This document shows positions 16,684-25,441 of a DNA stretch of 64,000 bases, one piece after another. Origin of the DNA: Vibrio sp. HDW18 (GTDB lineage: Bacteria; Pseudomonadota; Gammaproteobacteria; Enterobacterales; Vibrionaceae); the NCBI RefSeq assembly GCF_011306175.1, contig NZ_CP049913.1:1488001-1552000 (forward strand), read 5' to 3'. The notes under the pieces were generated by a model that saw nothing but the letters and a program-made list of their open reading frames with translations, was not told the DNA's origin and did no database searches. Position 1 is the stretch's first letter. Each line of letters opens with the position of its first letter. The position numbers were made by a program, and so were the translations under genes.

Positions 16684-16869
16684 TTTGCACATTTAAAATG
16701 TTTATCAACGAGTGGCGTGTGATTGCACGCTACTCAAATCAAGGCTGAGCACACTACTGCTGCATATACCGCATTATCACCCAGCGCTAAAAGTATTAAG
16801 AATACTTCTCTTGTTGAGCTGTAGATTTTAATTACATTAAAAATTTCTTTTTTCTGCATCCAATCGATT

Positions 16870-16877
16870 GTTTCTAG
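16870..16877 (+). repeat. Left 8-bp target duplication of IS66 element
   Basis: GTTTCTAG directly precedes the left end (GTAAACGCG) of the IS element and recurs at 19253-19260 directly after the right end. Confidence 0.9.
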
Positions 16878-16957
16878 GTAAACGCGTCATAAACCCCACA
16901 TTCTAATCAATCTCGGTACGCCCTAAGATCAAACCTCAAACTACAAGGAGATCTGAA

Positions 16958-17278
16958 ATGGCAAAGCGGCGTACCGACCAAGAATGGCAAACCCTGTTCG
17001 AGCAATACGAATCCAGTCAACTCTCTCAGCGTGTGTTCTGCGAGCGCCATGATCTGAGTCTTTCGACCTTCTACGCAAAGCGTCAACAATTGCATTGCTC
17101 TGGGCAATCTCAAGCAGGTGGCTTTATCAAAGCGGAAGTCGTTGAAAAAACGACACGCTACCAGATGACTCAAACACCGATTGCCAACATGACATTATTT
17201 ATTAATGACGTTGAACTCAGCATCCCCCAGGGAACACCTGCCTCGTATCTGGCAGAGTTAATCGGAGCACTGTCATGA
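16958..17278 (+). CDS. tnpA: IS66 family accessory protein TnpA
   Basis: Encodes 106 residues. The N-terminal helix-turn-helix-like part has the typical text WQTLFEQYESSQLSQRVFCE and STFYAKRQQL of IS66 OrfA. It starts at ATG 16958 after AAGGAGATCTGAA. It overlaps tnpB by four bases (ATGA), as usual in this family. Confidence 0.93.
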   Translation: MAKRRTDQEWQTLFEQYESSQLSQRVFCERHDLSLSTFYAKRQQLHCSGQSQAGGFIKAEVVEKTTRYQMTQTPIANMTLFINDVELSIPQGTPASYLAELIGALS

Positions 17279-17628
17279 AACGAATGCTGAGTGCTCCGAA
17301 TGTTTACCTGTATCGGGAGTTTGTGGATTTTAGAAAGTCCATCAATGGTCTGGCGGCGATTATTGAATCTGAAACCGACTTACCATTAGGAAGCGGTGCG
17401 CTGTTCCTGTTTATCAATAAACAACGCGACAAAATCAAAGTCTTGTATTGGGATAAAACGGGCTTCGCTCTGTGGTATAAAAGATTGGAAAAAGCCAAAT
17501 TCAAATGGCCCACTCAAGAGAAAAAACAGGTATACACCCTGACTCAATTTGACTTAGACAGACTGTTATCGGGCTTCACGATAATCGGCCATAAACCGAT
17601 AAAAATAGACAATATTACAATGAGTTAA
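17275..17628 (+). CDS. tnpB: IS66 family accessory protein TnpB
   Basis: Encodes 117 residues of the IS66 OrfB type, recognisable from VYLYREFVDFRKSINGLAAI, FLFINKQRDKIKVLYWDKTG and FALWYKRLEKAKF. Needed with TnpA and TnpC for transposition of IS66 elements. Start ATG overlaps the tnpA stop. Usual full length. Confidence 0.96.
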   Translation: MKRMLSAPNVYLYREFVDFRKSINGLAAIIESETDLPLGSGALFLFINKQRDKIKVLYWDKTGFALWYKRLEKAKFKWPTQEKKQVYTLTQFDLDRLLSGFTIIGHKPIKIDNITMS

Positions 17629-17687
17629 TCTCGATAAAAGTCAGTTACACCAAGCCTTAGAGTGGCGTTTTTAGTATAATAAATGCC

Positions 17688-19217
17688 ATGAAAAAGACGC
17701 CCGATATTAACCCAGAAAGCCAAGACATCGCCGAGCTTCAAGCTATGGTGAAAGCGTTGATGTCGGAGAAAAAGGAGTGGCAACAAGAGCGCCAATCCTT
17801 AATTGAGCAATTTAAGCTCGCTCTTGACCGCCAGTTCGCCAAACGCTCAGAAGCGTTAAAACCTTATAATGAAGCACAGGGTGACCTCTTCAATGAAGCG
17901 GAATGCGAAGCCGCTAAAGCTGAAGAGGAAGTTGTCACGACAACGACGACCACAAAACGCCGTGGTAAACGTCAACCACTGCCTAAAGACTTACCGCGTG
18001 AAATCCTCGTACTTGACCTTGATGAGCATGATAAGCAATGTCCTTGCTGTCAGCACACTCTCCATAAAGTCGGTGAAGACCGCAGTGAAAAGCTGGAGTT
18101 CACGCCAGCGGTGTTAAAAGTGTTGGAGGTTGTCCGCCCTAAATACGCTTGTCGTCAGTGCGAACAAAAAGCAGAGACGAGCCGTATTCACCAACAGCCT
18201 GCTCCAAAGAGCATCATCCCCAAAAGCTTCGCCACTGAAAGCCTGCTTGCCAACATTATCCTCGGTAAATATCAGTATGCGCTACCGCTGTACCGCCAGG
18301 AAACCCTGTTCACCCAGTCGGGTATCGAGTTATCGAGAACCACGATGGCAAGATGGGTAATCCAGGTGAGTGAAAAGTTCAAACCGCTTTATCAAGCATT
18401 AAAAGCACACTTACTTGAGCAAGTGGCGGTTCATGCTGATGAGACACCGCTCAATGTGCTCAAGGAAGACAAGCAATGTTACATGTGGCTATACTGCTCG
18501 GGGGCTGACTCGCCCGAAGCTACACTCCCTGACATGAAAAACATCGTCTTGTTCGACTATCAAAACAGTCGTGCGAGAGCTTGTCCCGTGGGCTTCCTGG
18601 GCGACTACTCAGGTTATCTGCAAAGTGATGGCTACGGTGCTTATGACGGATTAACCAAAGTTACCAATGTCGGCTGCTTCGCTCACGCACGTCGTAAGTT
18701 CATGGATGCGAAGAAGCTTCAAGGCAAAGGAAAATCAGGTAAAGCGGATGTGGCGTTAGCAAAAATCCAAAAGCTGTATGCACTTGAATCCCGATTAAAA
18801 CTCGCTTCGGTCGAAGAACGTTGGTCTGAGAGACAATCCAATGCTAAACCCATGCTAGATGACCTCTATGACTGGTTAACCACGCAAAAAGTCATCGAAT
18901 CGAGTCCTCTTGGAAAAGCCATCAAGTACACCCTGGGTCAGTGGCCTAAGCTGATACGCTATGTTGAAGATGGGCATTTATCTATCGACAACAACCGAGC
19001 GGAACGCGCAATTAAGTCATTGGTTATTGGGAGAAAAAACTGGTTGTTCGCCAACAATCCCAATGGTGCAGATGCCAGTGCGTTACTATACAGCATCATC
19101 GAGACAGCAAAAGCTAACGGGCTAATACTCTACGATTACATGGTGAAATGTATGAAAGAGTTGGCAAAGTCAGAGCCTGATATCGACTCACTGCTTCCTT
19201 GGAACTTCTCACATTAA
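17688..19217 (+). CDS. tnpC: IS66 family transposase TnpC
   Basis: Encodes 509 residues, full length. Domains in order: an N-terminal coiled coil (about residues 10-70); a zinc-finger-like part with CPCC and CRQC pairs; then the DDE transposase domain with VAVHADETPLNVL, LQSDGYGAYDGL and, near the C-terminus, the catalytic glutamate region LSIDNNRAERAIKSLVIGRK. The C-terminal tail SLLPWNFSH is typical. No disruption is visible, so the element should be active. Confidence 0.96.
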   Translation: MKKTPDINPESQDIAELQAMVKALMSEKKEWQQERQSLIEQFKLALDRQFAKRSEALKPYNEAQGDLFNEAECEAAKAEEEVVTTTTTTKRRGKRQPLPKDLPREILVLDLDEHDKQCPCCQHTLHKVGEDRSEKLEFTPAVLKVLEVVRPKYACRQCEQKAETSRIHQQPAPKSIIPKSFATESLLANIILGKYQYALPLYRQETLFTQSGIELSRTTMARWVIQVSEKFKPLYQALKAHLLEQVAVHADETPLNVLKEDKQCYMWLYCSGADSPEATLPDMKNIVLFDYQNSRARACPVGFLGDYSGYLQSDGYGAYDGLTKVTNVGCFAHARRKFMDAKKLQGKGKSGKADVALAKIQKLYALESRLKLASVEERWSERQSNAKPMLDDLYDWLTTQKVIESSPLGKAIKYTLGQWPKLIRYVEDGHLSIDNNRAERAIKSLVIGRKNWLFANNPNGADASALLYSIIETAKANGLILYDYMVKCMKELAKSEPDIDSLLPWNFSH

Positions 19218-19252
19218 AACTCGAACGCCCCGTGGGATCATGGGGCGGATAC

Positions 19253-19260
19253 GTTTCTAG
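19253..19260 (+). repeat. Right 8-bp target duplication of IS66 element
   Basis: GTTTCTAG directly after the right end of the IS element, identical to 16870-16877. Confidence 0.9.
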
Positions 19261-19301
19261 CGTCTCATTTCACGAACTTTCCCTCCCATTAAGGAGAACG
19301 A

Positions 19302-19712
19302 ATGAACCGCTATCGTGTGATAACCAACCTACTACTATTGGCCGCTAGTACATCTGCAGTGGCTGCAGTACCAATGGATTTAAATGTTACTCATCAACCT
19401 AAAGATGGGGTGATTAATGTCTACGGCCCTGGTGGTCCAGATACTGCATTACGTCATGCTGCCCAAGCTTTTACTGAGCAAAGCGGGGTGCCCGTTAATA
19501 TTATTGCTGGACCAGAATCCAAATGGAGCCTAGAAGCACAGAAAAATGCAGATTTGCTCTTTGGCTCATCAGAGCAATCGATGAGTGCTTTTGCTGAAAC
19601 GTATCCCTTTATTAATCATCAAAACATTGAACCCATCTATTTGCGTAGAGCGGTTATCGCCGTGCCTAAAGGCAACCCGAAAGGAATCACAGCCGGGCGA
19701 AACGAAAGGTGA
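19302..19712 (+). pseudogene. Truncated AcfC-like periplasmic binding protein gene
   Basis: Encodes 136 residues. A signal peptide (MNRYRVITN, hydrophobic core, AVAA) leads into the N-terminal lobe of an AcfC-like anion-binding protein: INVYGPGGPDTALRHAAQAF, PVNIIAGPESKW, DLLFGSSEQSMSAF and RAVIAVPKGNPKGI. Family members have about 250 residues. Here the similarity ends after PKGI and an unrelated tail (TAGRNER) follows, so the second lobe is lost. AcfC is a colonisation-associated protein in V. cholerae. Good ribosome site (AAGGAGAACGA). The 3' end joins directly to the sigma factor gene, suggesting a deletion. Confidence 0.8.
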
Positions 19713-19756
19713 TGGGGTCAACAATGTTTGGCATCTAATTACTCAATGAGGAAAGT

Positions 19757-20278
19757 GTGAGCATAGATAAACATGCGATAGGTTTACTGCTCTCCCAAGT
19801 AGCGCTTCGAGACCGAAAGGCTTTCGAAGCGCTCTATCAGTTAACCAGTTCAAGGCTCTATAACGTAATTTTGCCTATTGTCGGAGATGAACACCTTGCA
19901 GCAGATATTTTGCAAGAAGGGTTCGTTAAGCTTTGGGTTAGTAATTACTTACATCCCGTAGACTACCCATGGGCTTGGCTTTGCCAGTGTATGAGAAATC
20001 TTGCGATTGATGAAATTCGGAAACGAGGACGTCGTAGTGAAGAGTCACTGGAGAATTTGATAGAGCGAGGATCTCATACAGCAGAAAGCTTATCCGATCA
20101 GCACTTGAGCCGATGTTTGCTGACTCTTACAGAGGAAAAGCGAAGTGCGATAGTTTTAGCATATCAATATGGGATGAGCCACCAAGAAATCGTAAAGCAT
20201 GCTAATACACCGTTAGGAACCGTAAAATCATGGATCCGCCGCGGCCTGCAGGAGTTGAAACAATGTCTGAGTCATTAA
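19757..20278 (+). CDS. ECF-family RNA polymerase sigma factor
   Basis: Encodes 173 residues from a GTG after GAGGAAA. Region 2 is visible as DRKAFEALYQLTSSRLYNVI, AADILQEGFVKLW and CMRNLAIDEIRKR. Region 4 is visible as LTEEKRSAIVLAYQYGMSHQEI and the helix-turn-helix PLGTVKSWIRRGLQELK. ECF sigmas redirect RNA polymerase to a stress or envelope regulon, held by a cognate anti-sigma. The next gene overlaps it by 16 bases and looks like that anti-sigma. Targets cannot be read from the sequence. Confidence 0.95.
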   Translation: MSIDKHAIGLLLSQVALRDRKAFEALYQLTSSRLYNVILPIVGDEHLAADILQEGFVKLWVSNYLHPVDYPWAWLCQCMRNLAIDEIRKRGRRSEESLENLIERGSHTAESLSDQHLSRCLLTLTEEKRSAIVLAYQYGMSHQEIVKHANTPLGTVKSWIRRGLQELKQCLSH

Positions 20279-21003
20279 AAAGCGGCCGTTATTTGAATGC
20301 CCTATTACGCGATAGATTGGCAGCAGAATATGTATTAGGTACACAAACTAATTTAGTTAAATGCCGTATGGAAAGTTTGTTCCATTCGGATCCAACGTGG
20401 TGGGAGCATATCGAGCAGTGGCAACAATATTTATCTGATTTTAATCCTGCTACTCATGTTCAGGTTTCGGCGAGCTATTTTAAACCACCACCGAAGCGAG
20501 TTTGGAAGCGTATTTGTGAGCGCACTCAATTGTTATCTAAACCTTCACCTCGTTTGCGTTGGTGGTGGCTACCGGTCGGAATGAGCATGTCATTGTTGGT
20601 TGGGATATGGGGGCAAAATATCATGTTGTCAATTCCAACAGTGATCGAAGCTACTCAGATACAGCCTATCGCTTACTTCGCAATGATGTCATCCGAAAAT
20701 CAGCGTGATGCCTTTGCATTAGTCGCTTATCAAGGTGATAAACCTGGGCAATCCAGTCTACATATGCAGCGTAATCTTAGCGTTGAACCTATTTCGCTTG
20801 CACAAGAAATGGTATGGATGAGAGATAAAAATACGGGTGAACTACAATTGATTGATAGCTTGCAAAATCTCAACCAAGCGCGTTATCTCTCTCCTAGCGA
20901 ATGGCAAGCACTTAAAAACAGTTCAGAGTTATTGGTCACGATCAATAATGATCCACACAGTCTGATTTTATATCGTGGACATTGTATTGAGTTAGGTTCT
21001 TAA
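20263..21003 (+). CDS. Anti-sigma factor, RskA/ChrR-like membrane protein
   Basis: Encodes about 246 residues from ATG 20263, preceded by GGAG; an upstream in-frame ATG at 20230 lies inside the sigma gene and is less likely. The N-terminal cytoplasmic part (LAAEYVLGTQTNLVKCRMES) resembles anti-sigma domains. One membrane segment near residue 105 is WLPVGMSMSLLVGIWG, followed by a periplasmic RskA-type C-terminal domain. It should sequester the ECF sigma factor at the inner membrane. The overlap with the sigma gene supports the pairing. Confidence 0.85.
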   Translation: MSESLKSGRYLNALLRDRLAAEYVLGTQTNLVKCRMESLFHSDPTWWEHIEQWQQYLSDFNPATHVQVSASYFKPPPKRVWKRICERTQLLSKPSPRLRWWWLPVGMSMSLLVGIWGQNIMLSIPTVIEATQIQPIAYFAMMSSENQRDAFALVAYQGDKPGQSSLHMQRNLSVEPISLAQEMVWMRDKNTGELQLIDSLQNLNQARYLSPSEWQALKNSSELLVTINNDPHSLILYRGHCIELGS

Positions 21004-21023
21004 ACTGGTTTTGTGCTGGATTA

Positions 21024-21051
21024 AGAGAGCCTTGGATGAGCAAGGCTCTCT
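21024..21051 (+). terminator. Hairpin after the anti-sigma gene
   Basis: AGAGAGCCTTG and CAAGGCTCTCT form a perfect 11-bp stem with a short loop, 20 bases after the anti-sigma stop. Only a weak T run follows (TATAAATT). Confidence 0.65.
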
Positions 21052-21099
21052 ATAAATTAAGACATTATATAATGTGTTGAAATGATTTACCGGTTAGCA

Positions 21100-21107
21100 G
21101 GGGGGGG
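21100..21107. repeat. G8 homopolymer in the intergenic region
   Basis: Eight G bases (AGCAG then GGGGGGG then AACTTT) between the convergent anti-sigma and chemoreceptor genes, outside any gene. Confidence 0.7.
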
Positions 21108-21143
21108 AACTTTAATGGTTTTTTGCTCCCTTAATAACCATCA

Positions 21144-22784
21144 TCAAACTTGAAACTTACTGACCACACTATGTAGCTGAGCGGCTAAAGAATTCAGCTC
21201 GTTGCAAGCTTCGGCCATTTGTTTCGCGCCTGAGGTGACCTCTTCTGAAGCATTTGTAATATTAATTACGTTACGATTGAGTTCTTCACTCACAACGCCC
21301 TGTTCTTCAGTTGCAGTTGCAATCTGAATCGTCATATGGGAGATACTGTTAACAGAATCACTAATCTCAGCAATCGCAGAGCCTGCGGCTTTAGCGGTAT
21401 TGACGGTTTCGGACATCATTTCTTGACTTTGTTGCATGGTGGATTCAGCTTCGTTAGCTCGCAGTTGCAACTCAGAAATAATCCCATGGATCTGTGTCGT
21501 TGAGTCTTGTGTTCGCTTCGCCAGAGTTCTTACTTCATCCGCAACAACGGCAAAACCACGGCCTTGCTCACCTGCTCGGGCTGCTTCAATTGCTGCATTA
21601 AGAGCAAGTAAGTTGGTTTGCTCAGCAATGCCTTGAATAACTTCAAGAACGAGGCCAATATTACGGCTATCACTACTTAATTGATTGATGACGGAGGCTG
21701 TTTCCTCAACCGTTGTCGCAACCTTTTCAATTTTTACAATGGAATCATTCACGATGTTTCCACCGTCAACAGAGGTTGAACTGGCTGAAGCCGCAGAGTT
21801 AGCGGCATCACTGGTATTACGAGCCACTTCTTGTACTGTGGCTTGCATTTCATTCATTGCTGTAGCCAGTTGATTGAGCTCATGCTGCTGAGAGTTCATA
21901 TTTTGCGCTGACTGCTCAGCAACCGCACTAATCTCTTCTGCTGCGGCACTTAACTGAGAAACCGATCCTAAAACTTCATTAACCAATACCTGCAAGCTGA
22001 CTTGCATCTCATTAACGCCTTGCGCGAGCTTACCCAATTCATCCTCTGAAAAAAGCTGCATATCCAGTTTGTGAGTTAGATTACCAGCGGCTACTTGATG
22101 AATTTGTTTCAATAACAACATGATCGGGTTGCGAATTTGACCAATTAATAACCAAGCAACCACCACTACAAAAATAATTGCAAAACCGCTAATTGTCATA
22201 CCAAGAATTTTATTGGTTTGATAAGAGTCTGCAATTTGTTTGGCCAATTGGTTCGCAAAAGAATCATTTTCGTGGCGTAGTGTAAAGCTATCCGTTCCCG
22301 CTTTCTCTAACGCTTGCATAGACTGATGTTTAATTAGTGATATGACTTGGTCGATATTATTATTTTTAATTTCATTATTGATTGAATTTTGAATTGAAAA
22401 ATAATTATTAGCGGCTGAGCTCAGTTCTAAAAAAATCTTATGTTCTTGTTCTGATGAAAATGGTAGCGTTTTATAATTACGCTCTGCAGTTTCATATTGA
22501 TGCCGTGCTTGCTCAAAATTTTTGGTACTTTGAGTGAGAGACTCCAGATCATTACTCATTGCATCCAGTACCATACGTAGCTGAGCTCGGCGTGCATCTA
22601 ATAGCGCGACATGCATTTGGCTTGACGATCGAATGGAAGGAACAACGTTATTGGTGACTTCACCAAAGGCTTGATTAAGGTTCGCTTGTTGAGCACTATT
22701 AAACCAAGATAATCCGATGATAAGTAATGTCAGTGCTAAAAATGTAGCGATAAGTTTGTGACCGATAGTCATTTTTTTGAACAT
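21144..22784 (-). CDS. Methyl-accepting chemotaxis protein
   Basis: Encodes 546 residues. A membrane segment near residues 10-30, a periplasmic four-helix-bundle-like sensor to about residue 190, a second membrane segment ([12 protein letters not shown]), a HAMP domain (about residues 213-268) and a long cytoplasmic signalling domain. Its conserved hairpin tip includes [19 protein letters not shown] and [15 protein letters not shown]. It reports an unidentified ligand to CheA/CheW. No C-terminal NWETF-type tether. Composition is closer to ordinary Vibrio DNA than the T3SS operon. Confidence 0.96.
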   Translation of the reverse strand: MFKKMTIGHKLIATFLALTLLIIGLSWFNSAQQANLNQAFGEVTNNVVPSIRSSSQMHVALLDARRAQLRMVLDAMSNDLESLTQSTKNFEQARHQYETAERNYKTLPFSSEQEHKIFLELSSAANNYFSIQNSINNEIKNNNIDQVISLIKHQSMQALEKAGTDSFTLRHENDSFANQLAKQIADSYQTNKILGMTISGFAIIFVVVVAWLLIGQIRNPIMLLLKQIHQVAAGNLTHKLDMQLFSEDELGKLAQGVNEMQVSLQVLVNEVLGSVSQLSAAAEEISAVAEQSAQNMNSQQHELNQLATAMNEMQATVQEVARNTSDAANSAASASSTSVDGGNIVNDSIVKIEKVATTVEETASVINQLSSDSRNIGLVLEVIQGIAEQTNLLALNAAIEAARAGEQGRGFAVVADEVRTLAKRTQDSTTQIHGIISELQLRANEAESTMQQSQEMMSETVNTAKAAGSAIAEISDSVNSISHMTIQIATATEEQGVVSEELNRNVINITNASEEVTSGAKQMAEACNELNSLAAQLHSVVSKFQV

Positions 22785-22814
22785 AAGTGATCCAGTAAGT
22801 TAAGTATTGCACTC

Positions 22815-22942
22815 TATACCCTTCCTACTTGAAGCTGCAGCGGTGTTAGCTACGTTCGTTCATCCCAATCACATAGTTTGTCTATGCTCATGGGGACTCA
22901 CTCGCTTGCCGCCTACCTGCAACTCCAAGTTGTTTGGGTATA
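22815..22942. repeat. ERIC-type intergenic repeat, copy 1
   Basis: About 128 bp. Read on the minus strand it begins ATACCCAAACAACTTGGAGT and ends CTTCAAGTAGGAAGGGTATA, with the central GAGTCCCCATGAGC and ATTGGGATGAACG arms. This is the ERIC layout: imperfect palindrome with characteristic ends. Confidence 0.88.
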
Positions 22943-23025
22943 TAAACTATCTTACTGGAGTTTAATTTCCCTGTTTCCTCTCAGTAAGCCACCATAAAAA
23001 TCAACATTGTCTTGCGTGATCTCTA

Positions 23026-23154
23026 TTATCCTCTTCCTAATTGAAGCTGCAGCAGTGTTGGCTACGCTTGTTCACCCCAATCACATAGTTTATCTATATT
23101 CATGGGGAGTCACTCACTTACTGCCTACCTGCAACGCCAAGTGGTTTGGGTATA
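23026..23154. repeat. ERIC-type intergenic repeat, copy 2
   Basis: About 129 bp, same orientation as copy 1 and some 80 bp from it, with several substitutions (for example CAACGCCAAGTGG for CAACTCCAAGTTG). Both ends are complete. Confidence 0.88.
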
Positions 23155-23442
23155 GCAAATTCCATTCATAAAAAGATGCGCGATATTGATATTAGCATAA
23201 TCCCAAAAGCTAGATATAGCTGAGATGATCAAACTGACTTTATTTTTTGATGCGTTTTAGATTGAGGATATGAAGTGTGAGGCGTTAGTTAATTTTTAAA
23301 TAAATCCATATGTTTTTTTTGCTGTGGCTATTTATTTAATTATATTTATACTCTGGCGCTGTAGTCATTTTCCTACCTATTGGTGGTAAAATTAAAAGCA
23401 GCATTCCATAAGTTAGCTTATATTGATATTTACTCTAAATGA

Positions 23443-23518
23443 GGTGTTGGCGACCCCCATATTAATTTATCGATATGGGCCGCCAACACCGTGGCAACTT
23501 TAAGTCGGAAGGGTATAA
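23443..23518. repeat. Hairpin joined to an ERIC end (ERIC remnant)
   Basis: GGTGTTGGCGACCCCCATAT and ATATGGGCCGCCAACACC form a near-perfect stem of about 18 bp. It is followed by TGGCAACTTTAAGTCGGAAG, which resembles the GGGTATA end of the ERIC repeats. It lies just downstream of the polyproline protein gene and could act as a transcript end for it. Confidence 0.6.
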
Positions 23519-23540
23519 CCCATCCGTTACGCACGATGAG

Positions 23541-24179
23541 TTACTGGGATGCACTCTCTTGGCGTGCCAAAAGTTTCGCTCTTAGCTCTGCCATCATATC
23601 TTTTGACCCCATTTTTTCTGCTTGACTGGCTGCGAAAGTAGAGGCTTTAACTTTGCTTGCTGCTTTTTCTTGAGATTGTGCCTTATTGGCTTGATCAAGC
23701 GCTTTACCATCAATTGTTGCCCACACCTTTACCTGAGGGCTTGAAAGTGATGGAGGTAGTGGTGGTGGTGGTGGTGGTGGTGGTGGTGCTAGCGGAGCGG
23801 TGGTAGTCGACGTTACCGTAGGAGTGGATGGTTGAGAGTTAGACTCGGCCTGTGGTTTAGCTTGCGCTGCTACAACAGGTTGAGGTTGCACTTTTTTCTT
23901 TGGTGCAACGGGACCAGCTCCTAATTTTTCATTTAAGAGTCTTTTAAATTCTGCCCTACTTTTTTGTTGTTCAGGCGTTGATCGTGCGCCTGTCTCAACT
24001 TGTGGTCTTGGGGTGCTCATTGTACTAGGTTCGTTTGAGCCACCATTAAATAAGGCATGGTGATTACGAGCTCCCCTGACCGGCAAACGCGTTGGCGTAT
24101 TTTTACTTTCTGCCGCTTTAGATTCAAATAGCGCTGTTAGGCTACTTACTTTACTACTTACGTTCAAAAAACACCTCAT
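23541..24179 (-). CDS. Putative T3SS effector: polyproline protein with WH2-like C-terminus
   Basis: Encodes 212 residues, no signal peptide, Ser/Ala/Pro-rich and disordered in appearance. An uninterrupted run of nine prolines, then LPP (about residues 133-144), resembles profilin- or SH3-binding tracts. The C-terminus KDMMAELRAKLLARQES resembles an actin-binding WH2/EVL-type helix, and an earlier basic helix, RAEFKRLLNEKLG, has a similar pattern. Proline tract plus WH2 motifs is the design of the Vibrio T3SS effectors VopF and VopL, which nucleate actin, though those carry three clear WH2 motifs. Location beside other effector candidates supports secretion. The actin link is inference. Confidence 0.55.
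   Translation of the reverse strand: MRCFLNVSSKVSSLTALFESKAAESKNTPTRLPVRGARNHHALFNGGSNEPSTMSTPRPQVETGARSTPEQQKSRAEFKRLLNEKLGAGPVAPKKKVQPQPVVAAQAKPQAESNSQPSTPTVTSTTTAPLAPPPPPPPPPLPPSLSSPQVKVWATIDGKALDQANKAQSQEKAASKVKASTFAASQAEKMGSKDMMAELRAKLLARQESASQ
23761..23787 (-). repeat. Trinucleotide repeat encoding nine prolines
   Basis: GGT repeated nine times on the plus strand, read as CCA x9 on the coding strand. Slippage would change the length of the proline tract in steps of one residue without breaking the frame. Confidence 0.9.
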
Positions 24180-24465
24180 ATTTTAGTGTGTTCAATAATA
24201 TTGTTACAGTGGGATTATTAGGTAAATGTTTTTTACTTGAATTTATTTAATAATGTGAAGAATTTTAAGTTGCACGCTGTTTTTAAAATAATAAATTATA
24301 CCCCATAATTTGATTGCCACAAAGTGAATTAAAGTGAACTTCAAAATCGATTATATGATTAATTTTCAATCAATAGGTTGATTTTGTTGCTTATGTTATA
24401 TTTGATGATAAATTTAACAATGCTTAGATATGTTAATGATTCAGCTTGATTGATTATTGTTTTTA

Positions 24466-25326
24466 TTATATTGGATTGATGGTTTTTGTGCCTTGAACTG
24501 AAGATTTTTCAGATATATATATTGTGGCAGTGTCTCTATTTAATAAACCTTTTTTTTCAATGGAAGTAATAACTGGTGTTGCTATTTGCTTTTGTAAATG
24601 TATATTCCAGCCATCTAAGTGTTCATCAAACTTTAAAAAAGCAAAGCCATATGTGTTTTGTATTACTTTTTTAGACTCTTTATCTTTATAGTAGCCATAG
24701 TCATTGAATTCAATTAATGAGTATATTCCTTCCCCATGTTCAATATTTTTATCATTGTACTGCTCTTGCTCTTTACCGCCTTCTACATGGCGAACTCTCA
24801 ATGTATCTGGATATATTTTATCTATAACGAATGTACAACCACTAAAGGCTGGAGTAAACACATAAATAGGATGTATTGATAAATCAGGTTTAATAGGTAT
24901 GTCAACATAGCCTCCTTGAGGCACCCAATAAGCCATTATTGATTTGTTTTTATCTGGAATATCTCCAGCATAGGTATCAACAATTTTCAGTGCTGAACAT
25001 GTATTATTGAAGGTTTTTATTGTTGTGGCTGTAAATATTTGTATTTCTCTTACTTTACTAGAAAGCTCTGCCTTAATTTGTGAAGAGTATTTTAAAAAAT
25101 TAGCAGATATAAGGCTCATAACAATAGGGTTACATGAAAATCGTTCGCCTGATAATGTTTTGTCAGGGTGTACATATGCTATGCTCCGTGTTGTATACTT
25201 ATTGTTTGATACGGTGGTGATTATTTGATTTGCTTTTTTTTGAATGGTGTTAATATATGGAGCTGTAGAGGTGTTAGCAATGTTTTTTATTTCTTTGGCT
25301 AACCAAGTTGAAGTATATTGAGTCAT
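24466..25326 (-). CDS. Putative T3SS effector with a CNF/VopC-like Cys-His motif
   Basis: Encodes 286 residues, no signal peptide or membrane segment. The central part has AFSGCTFVIDKIYPDTLRVR followed by His. Cys164 in SGCT and His180 are 16 residues apart. In CNF1 and the T3SS effector VopC the catalytic Cys, also in an SGC context, lies 15 residues before the catalytic His. Those enzymes deamidate a glutamine in Rho GTPases. The upstream YVFTPA strand also fits. Overall similarity outside this motif is not evident to me. Strongly AT-rich. Weak ribosome site. Its place among other effector candidates supports a secreted toxin-like role. Confidence 0.45.
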   Translation of the reverse strand: MTQYTSTWLAKEIKNIANTSTAPYINTIQKKANQIITTVSNNKYTTRSIAYVHPDKTLSGERFSCNPIVMSLISANFLKYSSQIKAELSSKVREIQIFTATTIKTFNNTCSALKIVDTYAGDIPDKNKSIMAYWVPQGGYVDIPIKPDLSIHPIYVFTPAFSGCTFVIDKIYPDTLRVRHVEGGKEQEQYNDKNIEHGEGIYSLIEFNDYGYYKDKESKKVIQNTYGFAFLKFDEHLDGWNIHLQKQIATPVITSIEKKGLLNRDTATIYISEKSSVQGTKTINPI

Positions 25327-25441
25327 TGTGTGAGTGTTTGAAATTGAACTTTTTTCAATACTAAATGGTAAGAATGTCGGTGTGTGAAATATTTTATGTA
25401 AGTAGATGTTTATAATTGTCTCTATATTAAATGATTAAGCG

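Larger units (their letters stand above)
16878..19252 (+). mobile_element. Complete IS66-family insertion sequence, 2375 bp
   Basis: Carries the three IS66 genes tnpA, tnpB and tnpC in order. The ends form an imperfect inverted repeat: GTAAACGCGTCATAAACCCC at the left against the reverse complement of the right end, beginning GTATCCGCCCCATGATCCC. An identical 8-bp sequence, GTTTCTAG, flanks both ends, the duplication size typical of IS66. Base composition is higher in GC than the surrounding island. It inserted between the Ig-repeat lipoprotein gene and the acfC-like remnant, just upstream of the latter. Intact ends and duplication suggest recent transposition. Confidence 0.95.
22785..23540. 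other. Intergenic stretch rich in ERIC repeats
   Basis: A 756-bp region without a convincing gene. It holds two complete ERIC-type repeats and one ERIC remnant with a long hairpin (listed separately). The rest is AT-rich and shows no ORF with a ribosome site. Confidence 0.75.

Noticed and set aside
20230..20262. Longer start for the anti-sigma gene
   Set aside because: The ATG at 20230 lies deep within the sigma gene with no ribosome site; ATG 20263 has GGAG at the right distance.
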